Source of the DNA: an uncultured Aquabacterium sp. | GTDB lineage: Bacteria; Pseudomonadota; Gammaproteobacteria; Burkholderiales; Burkholderiaceae_C | Length of the DNA stretch: 5,923 nucleotides | Direction: 5' to 3' | Assembly (NCBI GenBank): GCA_937923225.1 | Contig: CALAKR010000244.1 | Coordinates: forward strand, 1-5,923 | In this document: positions 1-5,923 of the stretch, one piece after another | Position numbering within the stretch: the first letter of the stretch is position 1 | Layout: the number at the start of each line of letters is the position of its first letter | The notes under the pieces: generated by a model | Database searches by the model: none | Seen by the model: only the letters and a program-made list of their open reading frames with translations | Told to the model about the DNA's origin: nothing | Made by a program: the position numbers and the translations under genes

Positions 1-416
1 CGGGCCTGGCCCTGCATGCGGCTGGCGCGGCCCCCAAAGCCGTGGACAAGTCCGGCCTGTCGGTCACGGCCATCCGCTATGGCGCGGTGATGCTCACGGG
101 CGTGATGTCGGCGCTGGCCGGCTGCTTCCTGTCCATCGGCGACATCCACACCTTCACCGAAGGCATGACCAATGGTGCGGGCTACCTGGCCATTGCTGCG
201 GTGATCTTCGGCAACTGGCGCATCGGCCGCATGCTGGGGGCCTGCCTGCTGTTCGGTGCGGCCACGGCGCTGCAGTTCCAGCTGCCGGCCTTCGGCATCC
301 AGGTGCCCAGCGCCGTTCTGATCATGCTGCCCTACCTGCTGGCCTTGCTGGCCGTGGGCGGGCTGGTGGGTTGGCAGACAGCGCCGGCGTACCTCACACA
401 GGCCTATGTTCGATAA
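1..416 (+). CDS. ABC transporter permease, BmpC/NupQ-like, 3' end only
   Basis: This is the C-terminal 137 residues of an inner-membrane permease. The reading frame (codons from base 3) is open to the left edge, so the start lies outside the window. The GTG at 42 is an internal valine, not a start. Visible features are hydrophobic segments at about residues 26-46, 60-71, 78-92 and 104-124, and a loop reading FTEGMTNGAGYLAIAAVIFG (residues 52-71). That loop closely resembles the conserved loop of the second permease in BMP-type simple sugar/nucleoside importers (BPD_transp_2, COG1079 group). In this family two such permeases work with a duplicated-domain ATPase and a lipoprotein of the BMP/Med type. 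The stop codon (414-416) overlaps the ribosome binding site of the next gene, so the two are probably cotranscribed. Family membership is fairly secure. The substrate (nucleoside, purine or sugar) is inference. Confidence 0.85.
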   Translation, partial: GLALHAAGAAPKAVDKSGLSVTAIRYGAVMLTGVMSALAGCFLSIGDIHTFTEGMTNGAGYLAIAAVIFGNWRIGRMLGACLLFGAATALQFQLPAFGIQVPSAVLIMLPYLLALLAVGGLVGWQTAPAYLTQAYVR

Positions 417-419
417 GGA
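415..419 (+). promoter_or_regulatory. Ribosome binding site deciding the start of the deacetylase-like gene
   Basis: AAGGA sits 8 bases before the ATG at 428 and overlaps the TAA stop of the upstream permease. It supports starting the deacetylase-like gene at 428 rather than at the in-frame TTG at 371, which lies inside the permease coding region. The overlap of stop codon and ribosome binding site is consistent with translational coupling. Confidence 0.6.
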
Positions 420-427
420 TTGATGCG

Positions 428-1312
428 ATGCCCGCCCACCGCCCCCTCGTCTCGCACCAGCGATTCGATTACGAGCCCATCCACCAGCGAAGCCTGAAGG
501 CCTGGCCGGGCGGCAAGCGCCTGGCCGTGTACCTGGGTTTCAACCTGGAGCACTTTGCGTTCGGTGAAGGCCTGGGCGCGCGCCTGGCCCCGGCGGCGCT
601 GGGCGGCCCCGACGTGCTGAACTACGCATGGCGCGAGTACGGCAACCGCGTCGGCGCCTGGCGCTGCCTGGAGCTGTTCGAGCAGCTCAAGCTGCCGGCC
701 GGCGTGATCCTCAACACCGCGCTGTACGACCATTGCCCCGACCTGGTCGCCGCCTTCGCCAAGCGCGGTGACGAGCTGATCGGCCACGGCCACACCAATG
801 CGGAATCGCAAGGCGGCTTGTCCCCTGACGACGAGTTCGCGCTGATCGAGTCCTGCACGCGCCGCATCGAGCGTGAATCCGGCCAGCGCCCCGTGGGTTG
901 GCTCTCGCCCTGGATCGCCGAAAGCGCCGCCACGCCCGATCTGCTGGCCCGCGCCGGTTACCGCTACACGCTCAACTGGTGCCATGACGATCAGCCCACC
1001 GTGATGCGCACGGCGCATGGCGACCTGTGTGCCGTGCCCTATCCGCAGGAGCTCAACGACATCCCGATGATCGTGGCGCGGCAGATGACGGGGCCGGACT
1101 TCGCCGACATGATCGTGGACCAGTTCGATGAGATGCTCGACCAATCAGCGCAGCAGCCCTTGGTGATGGGGATTGCGCTGCATCCGTATCTTGTCGGCCA
1201 GCCGCACCGCTTGCGGCATCTGCGTCGCGCGCTTGCGCACATCGTCAAGGAAGGCGAGCGGGATGTGTGGTGGACCACGCCGGGCCGCATCTGCGAGGCC
1301 GTGTCGGCCTGA
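428..1312 (+). CDS. Polysaccharide deacetylase-fold hydrolase, PuuE/allantoinase-like
   Basis: This 294-residue cytoplasmic protein has no signal peptide or membrane segment. It has the NodB-type (CE4) barrel pattern of the PuuE-like subfamily: a first strand VYLGFNLEHF (34-43) where NodB has its TFDD motif, GHGHTNAESQ (119-128) at motif 2, GWLSPWIAES (157-166) at motif 3, a CHDDQPT loop (185-191), and LHPYLVGQPHRL (251-262) at the last motif. The metal-binding set of classical sugar deacetylases is not intact. The Asp pair is replaced by an Asn-Leu-Glu-His stretch, and the HxxxH second His is Glu126. That fits the allantoinase-like branch, which hydrolyses cyclic amides/imides, better than a chitin or peptidoglycan deacetylase. 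The transporter permease lies 11 bp upstream, so the substrate may be imported by it. Allantoinase activity is possible but unproven; another cyclic amide is equally plausible. The ATG at 428 is chosen over the TTG at 371 because it has a good ribosome binding site and avoids overlap. Confidence 0.85.
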   Translation: MPAHRPLVSHQRFDYEPIHQRSLKAWPGGKRLAVYLGFNLEHFAFGEGLGARLAPAALGGPDVLNYAWREYGNRVGAWRCLELFEQLKLPAGVILNTALYDHCPDLVAAFAKRGDELIGHGHTNAESQGGLSPDDEFALIESCTRRIERESGQRPVGWLSPWIAESAATPDLLARAGYRYTLNWCHDDQPTVMRTAHGDLCAVPYPQELNDIPMIVARQMTGPDFADMIVDQFDEMLDQSAQQPLVMGIALHPYLVGQPHRLRHLRRALAHIVKEGERDVWWTTPGRICEAVSA

Positions 1313-1324
1313 CGCGCTAAGCGC
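1296..1324. terminator. Possible weak hairpins between convergent genes
   Basis: Two short inverted repeats lie at the tail-to-tail junction. AGGCCG/CGGCCT (1296-1301 and 1305-1310) forms a 6-bp stem with a 3-base loop ending on the stop codon of the deacetylase-like gene. GCGC/GCGC (1314-1317 and 1321-1324) flanks TAA in the 12-bp gap. Neither is followed by a run of T on either strand, so this is not a standard intrinsic terminator. It may slow or end transcription from both sides, or be chance in GC-rich DNA. Confidence 0.2.
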
Positions 1325-3298
1325 TCACAGCTGCGACAGCGCCTGCGCGATCCTGTTGCGCTTGACAGTCGGCTTGGGCACCCGCACATCGAACCAGCTG
1401 CGCACATCGCTGTCCACGCCAATGCCGTGCATGAAGTTGTAGATGGCCTTCTTCAAAGCCTGGCCCAGCCGATCATGGTCCGTGCCCGTCGGGTCGATGA
1501 AGGCCACGTCGTTGCGCGCGAAGCCGCCATCGGGAAGCGGTTGCAGCGTCACCCCGTAGGCATCAGGATCCTGCCCCACCGGTGAATGCACCGTACAAGC
1601 GAAGCGGTGGAAGAAGCCCGACTGGATGCAGCCGTTCTCGAACAGCTGGCGCACGTACTCCAGCGCATCGACCGTATCCTGCGTGGTTTGCGTGGGAAAG
1701 CCATACATCAGGTAGGCATGCACCAGGATGCCGGCGTCGGTGAAGGCGCGGGTCACGCGGGCCACCTGTTCCACCGACACGCCCTTCTTCATCAGCTGCA
1801 GCAGGCGGTCGCTGGCCACTTCCAGGCCGCCGCTGATCGCGATGCAGCCGCTGTCGGCCAGCAACTGGCACAGCTCGGGCGTGAAGGATTTTTCGAAACG
1901 CACATTGCCCCACCAAGAGATGCCCAGCTGCCGCTGGATCAGCTCGTGCGCCAAGGCCTTGAGCACCTTGGGCGGCGCAGCCTCGTCCACGAAGTGAAAG
2001 CCCGTCTGGCCCGTCTCCTTCACGATGGCCTCGATGCGATCGGCCAGCACGGTGGCCGAGGCCGCCTCGTAGCGCGAGATGTAGTCCAGGCTCACATCGC
2101 AGAAGCTGCACTTCTTCCAGTAGCAGCCGTGCGCCACGGTAAGCTTGTTCCAGCGCCCGTCGGACCACAGCCGGTTCATGGGGTTGAGCATGTCCAGCAG
2201 CGAGAGGTACTCGTGCAGGGGCAGGCCGTCCCAGGTGGGCGTGCCCACGTGCTCGAAGGGCACGTCGGGGTCGGTGTGCTGCATCAGGCGCACGGTGCCG
2301 TCGCCATCGCGCACGAAGGTGCGCACCAACTCGTTACGCGGGCGGTGGCCGCCCAGGTGCTCCAGCAGGGCCAGCAGTGGGCGCTCGCCGGCATCCAACG
2401 TCACGAAATCGACGAAGTCGAACACGCGCGGTTCGGTCAGTTCACGAAGCTCGGTGTTGACGAAGCCTCCGCCCAGCACGACACGCACCTGCGGATACTG
2501 CGCCTTGATGGTCTGCCCGATGCGCAGCGCCGCGTACACGCTGCCGGGGAAGGGCACGGACAGCAGCACCACATAAGGCTGGTGGCGCAGCACGGCGTCG
2601 CGTGCCAGGTCGGCCAGGGTCTGGTCGATCAGGTTGGGCGGTGCGGCCAGGGCCTCGGCCAGCGGGTCGAAGCTGTGCTGGCTGGCGGCGATGGACTCGG
2701 CGTAGCGCACGAACTCGAAGCGGCCGTCCACGGCCTGGCGCAGCACGTCGGCCAGGTCGTTGAGGTAGAGCGTGGCCAGGTGGCGGGCGCGGTCCTGCAG
2801 GCCCAGGCTGCCAAAAGCCCAGGCCAATGGGTCACCGCTTTCATCATCGGGGTAGGCGTCGAGCGTGGCGAAGCGCGGGCCCTCGGGCAGGTAGCCGCGC
2901 GTGTTGATGCGGTGGGCCAGCGTCGAATCGCGGCCTTGCAAGAAGGCGATCACGCGGTCGATGGTGGCCAGGTAACGCGTGTGCTCACCGATGAAGGTGT
3001 GCAGCGTGTCGCTGCGCTTGGCCTCGGGCACGGCCTGCGCGCTGTCCAGCAACTGGCCCAGGCCTCCACGTGACAGCAGGCGCAGCACCAGCGCAAGGGC
3101 CAGGTCTTCCTGAAACGCCGGCACACCGCGAGAGCGCAGGAACCCCGTCAGGTAGGCCGTGGACGGGTAGGGCGTGTTCAGCTGCGTCATCGGCGGGATG
3201 AGCGAGAGCACGCGCAGGTGCTGGCCAGCGCGCAGCACACCCGTGTCGGGGCCAGAGCTGGCGCCAACGGCGATGGGCACGAAGTGCGGCGCGGTCAT
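1325..3298 (-). CDS. B12-binding-domain radical SAM protein
   Basis: This is a complete protein of 657 residues. The N-terminal part (about 28-65, with IPPMTQLNTPYPSTAYLTGF) and residues 240-315 (LLSVPFPGSVYAALRIGQ, then VVLGGG and DAGERPLLALL) form a cobalamin-binding-like Rossmann domain, split by a helical stretch of roughly 160 residues. No DxHxxG motif is seen, so any cobalamin would be bound without a lower His ligand. The radical SAM core starts near 385, with the cluster cysteines Cys392, Cys397 and Cys400 in GCYWKKCSFCD. It continues with FHFVDE (434-439), SGGLEVASDRLLQLMKKG (489-506) and AYLMYGFPTQTTQDT (528-542), all typical of the class. Members methylate or rearrange unreactive carbons or modify peptides; the substrate here is unknown. 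The layout resembles B12-type radical SAM enzymes of peptide-modifying clusters, but no precursor peptide is visible. The start ATG at 3298 has AAAGG 5 bases upstream and lies 16 bp after the SMC-like gene, so the two are probably one operon. Confidence 0.88.
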   Translation of the reverse strand: MTAPHFVPIAVGASSGPDTGVLRAGQHLRVLSLIPPMTQLNTPYPSTAYLTGFLRSRGVPAFQEDLALALVLRLLSRGGLGQLLDSAQAVPEAKRSDTLHTFIGEHTRYLATIDRVIAFLQGRDSTLAHRINTRGYLPEGPRFATLDAYPDDESGDPLAWAFGSLGLQDRARHLATLYLNDLADVLRQAVDGRFEFVRYAESIAASQHSFDPLAEALAAPPNLIDQTLADLARDAVLRHQPYVVLLSVPFPGSVYAALRIGQTIKAQYPQVRVVLGGGFVNTELRELTEPRVFDFVDFVTLDAGERPLLALLEHLGGHRPRNELVRTFVRDGDGTVRLMQHTDPDVPFEHVGTPTWDGLPLHEYLSLLDMLNPMNRLWSDGRWNKLTVAHGCYWKKCSFCDVSLDYISRYEAASATVLADRIEAIVKETGQTGFHFVDEAAPPKVLKALAHELIQRQLGISWWGNVRFEKSFTPELCQLLADSGCIAISGGLEVASDRLLQLMKKGVSVEQVARVTRAFTDAGILVHAYLMYGFPTQTTQDTVDALEYVRQLFENGCIQSGFFHRFACTVHSPVGQDPDAYGVTLQPLPDGGFARNDVAFIDPTGTDHDRLGQALKKAIYNFMHGIGVDSDVRSWFDVRVPKPTVKRNRIAQALSQL

Positions 3299-3303
3299 GG
3301 TGG

Positions 3304-3308
3304 CCTTT
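3304..3308 (-). promoter_or_regulatory. Ribosome binding site of the radical SAM gene
   Basis: On the minus strand AAAGG lies 5 bases before the ATG at 3298, inside the 16-bp gap after the TAA stop of the SMC-like ATPase gene. It supports the chosen start and leaves no room for a separate promoter in the gap, so transcription must come from within or upstream of the ATPase gene. Confidence 0.45.
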
Positions 3309-3314
3309 GTCTCT

Positions 3315-5923
3315 TTAGTACGCCTCGACCGGTACGCGCTTTTGCAGCACGCCGATCGGCGGCGCCCAGCGCGAGCCCTTGAGCTTTTTCGACGTCACCA
3401 GCGTGATGTCCGCCGGCTCGAACACCTCCACGTTGTGCGTGATCGGCGTGGTCAGCACGTACTGCGCGCGGGTGGAGCGCAGGAAGTGGCCGACCAGCTG
3501 GATGTTGCGCACGTCCAGGTGGGCGAAGGGTTCGTCGATGAACACGAAGCCGCCGGGCGTCTCATCGTCCTTCATCAGGCCCACCAGCAGGATCAGCGAC
3601 TTGATCACCTGCTGTCCGCCCGAGGCCTCGCCGTCGTTCAGGCCGATGGTGCCCTTGCCGTCGAAGTTGAAGTGCACCTTCAGCTCGGCCTGGCGCAGGC
3701 CGGTGTCGTCGCTGTCCAGGTGGGGCAGCTCGGCGTTCACCTCCACGCCGGCCAACTGGCCCAGCTCGATGATGTTCTTGCGGTAGCGGCGCACCGTCAC
3801 CTTCAGCACATCGGTGTAGCGCTCGCGGGCGTTGTCCACGGCGATGCCGGCGGCGGCGTTGCTGGCCTTGCGCTGGTTGAGCTCGTCTTCCTGGCGCAGC
3901 ACGTGGGCGTTCATCAGCGTGAGCTGTTCGATCACCGTGCCGTCGGTCTCCCACTTGCCTTCTTCCAGCTCGCGTTCGACGGCTTCGGCGCGCAGGCGGG
4001 CCTGGGTGGCATTGCCGTAGTGCGATTGCATCTCGGCGATGCGCTCGGGCGAGCGCCAGTGGCGCGGCATCTGCAGCTTCACCTCGCGTGACATCACGGA
4101 CTGCGAGATCACGTCGTCGAAGCGGGCCTGCCACTCACGGTCGTGCGCGGCGCTGCGCTGCTCGATGTGGGCCAGCTTTTCCTGCGCCTGGCGGTAGGCG
4201 TGCTGGGCGTTGGTCTGCTCGACCACGGCGCGCTTGAGCTGCGTCTCCAGCTGCTGCCAGCGCTCGCCGGCATCGGCACGGGCCTGGCGCAGCACGGGCA
4301 GTTGCTGGCGTGCGTTGGCGAACTCGCTGGCACGGTCGGCCAGCTCGGCGGCGGCGGTGAAGCCTTGCGCGGCCTTGCGGGCATCCTGCAACTGCCGGTC
4401 GAAGAAGGTCTGGTCGCGCACGATGCGCGTCATCTCGTCGTCGAGCTGGGCCAGGCGGTTCTCGATCGAGGTGCGGCGCGAGGCGATGGCCGAGGCGCCG
4501 AACTGGTGCTGGCTGGGATCGACCCACACCGAGCGGCCACCGCGCGGATCGCGGTGGTAGGCATCGGGCGTGATCCACTCGCCGCCCACCTTCACGCCTT
4601 CATCGGTGCCGGCCACGCGGCGGATGTTGCCCAGCTGGCGCAGCAGCCAGTGCGGCGCGGGGGCCGAGAACTTCAGAACGGCCAACAGGCTGTGCTTGTC
4701 GGGGTTGGCGGGCGCTTCATCGGCCTCGGCCACCACGTAGTGGCGGTAGCGCTCCTTCTCGGCCAGGGCCATGGCTTGCGCCTCCTGGCCGGGCTTGTCC
4801 AGCACCACCACCCAGCGGCTGCCGCGCAACACGCCTTCGGCGGCGGCACGCCACTTCTCGTCGGTGATCTCGATGATGTCGGCGATCAGGTGGTGGCCGA
4901 TGCCCGCGTCGCTCAGCGTGCGCGTGAAGCGCGTCACCTCGGGCGGGGGCGGGGCCAGGCGCTGGCCCTTGAGCGAGTCCATCGCGCGTTGGGCGTCGTC
5001 GCGCTGGTCCTTCAGGCGCTGCCATTGCGCGGCCAGCTGCTGCTTGCGCTCGCTCAGCTCCTGGATGCGCTGCGTGAGCTGCTGCTCGTCGCCTTCGACG
5101 CCGGACAGGCCCTGCAGCTCGTCGGCGCGCTTGACCAGCAGCTCCATCGGGCGCTCGGCGTCGCGCGCTTCTTCCTGCGTGCGGCGGGCGGTGCGCACCT
5201 GCGCTTCGAGCTGTTCCACCAGCGTGGCGCTGTCGGTCTGGTCCTGCAGGCGCTCCAGCAGATCGCTTTTGACCTGGCCCAGCTGACGGCGGTCATCGAC
5301 GGACTGGATGCGCTGGCGGTGCAGATCGCGCAGCTTGTTGGACAGGCTCTTGCGTGTCTCCACATTGCTCAGCACGGGCACGACCTCGGTGCCCAGCGTT
5401 TCGCGCTCCTGGCACTTCAGCTCCCATTGGCGGAAGTTGTTGACACGGGCCTCCAGCTCGGCGCGCTGGGCCTTGCCGTGCACCAGCTCGCGCTCGGCCG
5501 TCTCCACCTCCTGCAGCAACTGCTTCTGGTGGTTGCGGGCCTCGTCGTAGCGGTCCAGCACCTCCTGGTCGCCGAACACGTCGAACACCAGCTTGAGCAG
5601 CTCTTTCGGGCTGTACTCGCACAGGCGGTCGGTCTGGCCCTGTTCAAGCGCCAGCACCTTGGCGATGGCGCGCGACAGGCCCGCGCCTTCCAGGCGGCGG
5701 CGCCAGTTGTCGATGCCCAGCCATTCGCGGTCACCACGCTCGACCAGCTCCTCGATGCTGACGTCGCCCTCGGTCATCAGGTAGCGGCGTGTCCAGTCGC
5801 CGCCGTTGCGGTCGATGCGGCAGGCCAGCGTCACGGTGTCCGCGTACAGCAGGCAGCGCGCGAAGGGCCGGTTGGACGACTGGCGGTTGCGCGGGCGGTT
5901 GTCCACCGTGGCGCGCAGCCAGG
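3315..5923 (-). CDS. SMC/Rad50-like ATPase, N-terminus cut by window edge
   Basis: The frame is open to the right edge; 868 residues are visible and Walker A is missing. The GTG at 5906 is probably an internal valine, because the protein is already within the N-terminal ATPase lobe. Numbering here counts that valine as 1. In order: the Q-loop region VLALEQGQTDRL (84-95) followed by SPKELLKLVFDVFGD (99-113), which matches the lobe I exit of SMC proteins; a charged coiled coil at about 122-318; a globular hinge-like domain at about 325-475 with EKWRAAAEGVL (350-360); a second coiled coil at about 476-705; and lobe II. Lobe II has signature GEASGGQQVIKS (759-770), Walker B GGFVFIDEP (785-793), D-loop AHLD (795-798) and switch His824 in TTPITHN. 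Such proteins form ATP-gated dimers that hold or move along DNA. From the Q-loop position I estimate some 60-100 residues are missing. The coils are shorter than in canonical SMC, and the hinge recalls MksB/JetC-like proteins, so a plasmid-defence or condensin-like role is possible but unproven. Confidence 0.88.
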   Translation of the reverse strand, partial: WLRATVDNRPRNRQSSNRPFARCLLYADTVTLACRIDRNGGDWTRRYLMTEGDVSIEELVERGDREWLGIDNWRRRLEGAGLSRAIAKVLALEQGQTDRLCEYSPKELLKLVFDVFGDQEVLDRYDEARNHQKQLLQEVETAERELVHGKAQRAELEARVNNFRQWELKCQERETLGTEVVPVLSNVETRKSLSNKLRDLHRQRIQSVDDRRQLGQVKSDLLERLQDQTDSATLVEQLEAQVRTARRTQEEARDAERPMELLVKRADELQGLSGVEGDEQQLTQRIQELSERKQQLAAQWQRLKDQRDDAQRAMDSLKGQRLAPPPPEVTRFTRTLSDAGIGHHLIADIIEITDEKWRAAAEGVLRGSRWVVVLDKPGQEAQAMALAEKERYRHYVVAEADEAPANPDKHSLLAVLKFSAPAPHWLLRQLGNIRRVAGTDEGVKVGGEWITPDAYHRDPRGGRSVWVDPSQHQFGASAIASRRTSIENRLAQLDDEMTRIVRDQTFFDRQLQDARKAAQGFTAAAELADRASEFANARQQLPVLRQARADAGERWQQLETQLKRAVVEQTNAQHAYRQAQEKLAHIEQRSAAHDREWQARFDDVISQSVMSREVKLQMPRHWRSPERIAEMQSHYGNATQARLRAEAVERELEEGKWETDGTVIEQLTLMNAHVLRQEDELNQRKASNAAAGIAVDNARERYTDVLKVTVRRYRKNIIELGQLAGVEVNAELPHLDSDDTGLRQAELKVHFNFDGKGTIGLNDGEASGGQQVIKSLILLVGLMKDDETPGGFVFIDEPFAHLDVRNIQLVGHFLRSTRAQYVLTTPITHNVEVFEPADITLVTSKKLKGSRWAPPIGVLQKRVPVEAY
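4482..4934 (-). other. Hinge-like globular domain within the SMC-like ATPase
   Basis: This is a non-coiled segment (about residues 325-475, numbered from the valine codon at 5906) between two long charged helical stretches. It begins after a proline run (APPPPPE, 318-323). Key pieces are IADIIEITDEKWRAAAEGVL (341-360), a strand WVVVLD (365-370), then RHYVVAE (388-394) and GGEWITPDAYHRDPRGGR (441-458). The 'deW..A.EG.L' pattern is what I associate with hinges of SMC-like proteins of the MksB/JetC kind. Its role would be dimerisation of two ATPase chains. The boundaries are approximate. Confidence 0.55.

Noticed and set aside
371..427. An upstream TTG start that would lengthen the deacetylase-like protein by 19 residues
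   Set aside because: It lies within the permease coding region. The ATG at 428 has a well-placed AAGGA, and the added residues match nothing expected in the family.
404..1144. A 246-codon open frame on the minus strand opposite the deacetylase-like gene
   Set aside because: It has no motif and is rich in Arg, Gly, Ala, Val and His. The plus strand has conserved deacetylase-fold motifs over the same stretch.
1586..3073. A 495-codon open frame on the plus strand, antisense to the radical SAM gene
   Set aside because: It is very rich in His, Gln, Ala, Gly and Val with no recognisable motif, as expected for the reverse frame of a GC-rich gene. The minus strand encodes a clear radical SAM protein over the same bases.
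3174..4091. A 305-codon open frame on the plus strand, antisense to the 3' part of the ATPase gene
   Set aside because: The composition is that of a shadow frame (repeated LQH, VAVQV, LAQ), and the opposite strand carries the intact ABC signature, Walker B and His-switch.
5904..5906. GTG as the start of the SMC-like ATPase
   Set aside because: The frame stays open to the window edge (codons for W-L-R-A-T precede it), and the protein would lack Walker A, so the true start lies beyond the window.
3315..5923. Calling the ATPase and its neighbour a Wadjet (JetABCD) or MksBEF system
   Set aside because: Only one SMC-like gene is visible, its downstream neighbour is a radical SAM enzyme instead of JetD, and the upstream genes are outside the window. 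The evidence supports only an SMC-like ATPase.

Overview
The window looks like chromosomal DNA from a GC-rich proteobacterium. G+C is roughly two-thirds by eye and third codon positions are strongly G/C. The protein styles would fit Burkholderiales (Betaproteobacteria), but that assignment is inference because no rRNA or other marker gene is present. Coding density is very high: four genes fill almost the whole window, with gaps of only 11, 12 and 16 bp. I see no tRNA, rRNA, insertion sequence, CRISPR array or long repeat.

Left part, plus strand (1-1312): the 3' end of an inner-membrane ABC transporter permease of the BmpC/NupQ type (simple sugar or nucleoside uptake), then, 11 bp later, a complete polysaccharide-deacetylase-fold protein of the PuuE/allantoinase-like subfamily. 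The spacing and the ribosome binding site at the permease stop codon indicate one transcript. Together they suggest uptake and hydrolysis of a small N-heterocycle such as a purine-breakdown product. The substrate is not shown by the sequence.

Right part, minus strand (1325-5923): an SMC/Rad50-like ATPase, cut off at the right edge before its Walker A region, followed 16 bp downstream by a complete B12-binding-domain radical SAM enzyme of 657 residues. This pair is a second, convergent transcription unit. The ATPase has the SMC order: Q-loop lobe, coiled coil, globular hinge, coiled coil, then the signature, Walker B and His-switch lobe. Its hinge recalls MksB/JetC-like relatives more than canonical SMC, but no MksE/MksF or JetA/B/D partner is visible. 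The radical SAM protein binds its cluster with CX4CX2C spacing instead of the canonical CX3CX2C.

The two units meet tail to tail at about 1313-1324, where two small inverted repeats lie without a T-tract. The part most worth following up is the close coupling of an SMC-like ATPase with a cobalamin-type radical SAM enzyme. Whether it is a real functional system depends on genes beyond the right edge and on conservation in other genomes.
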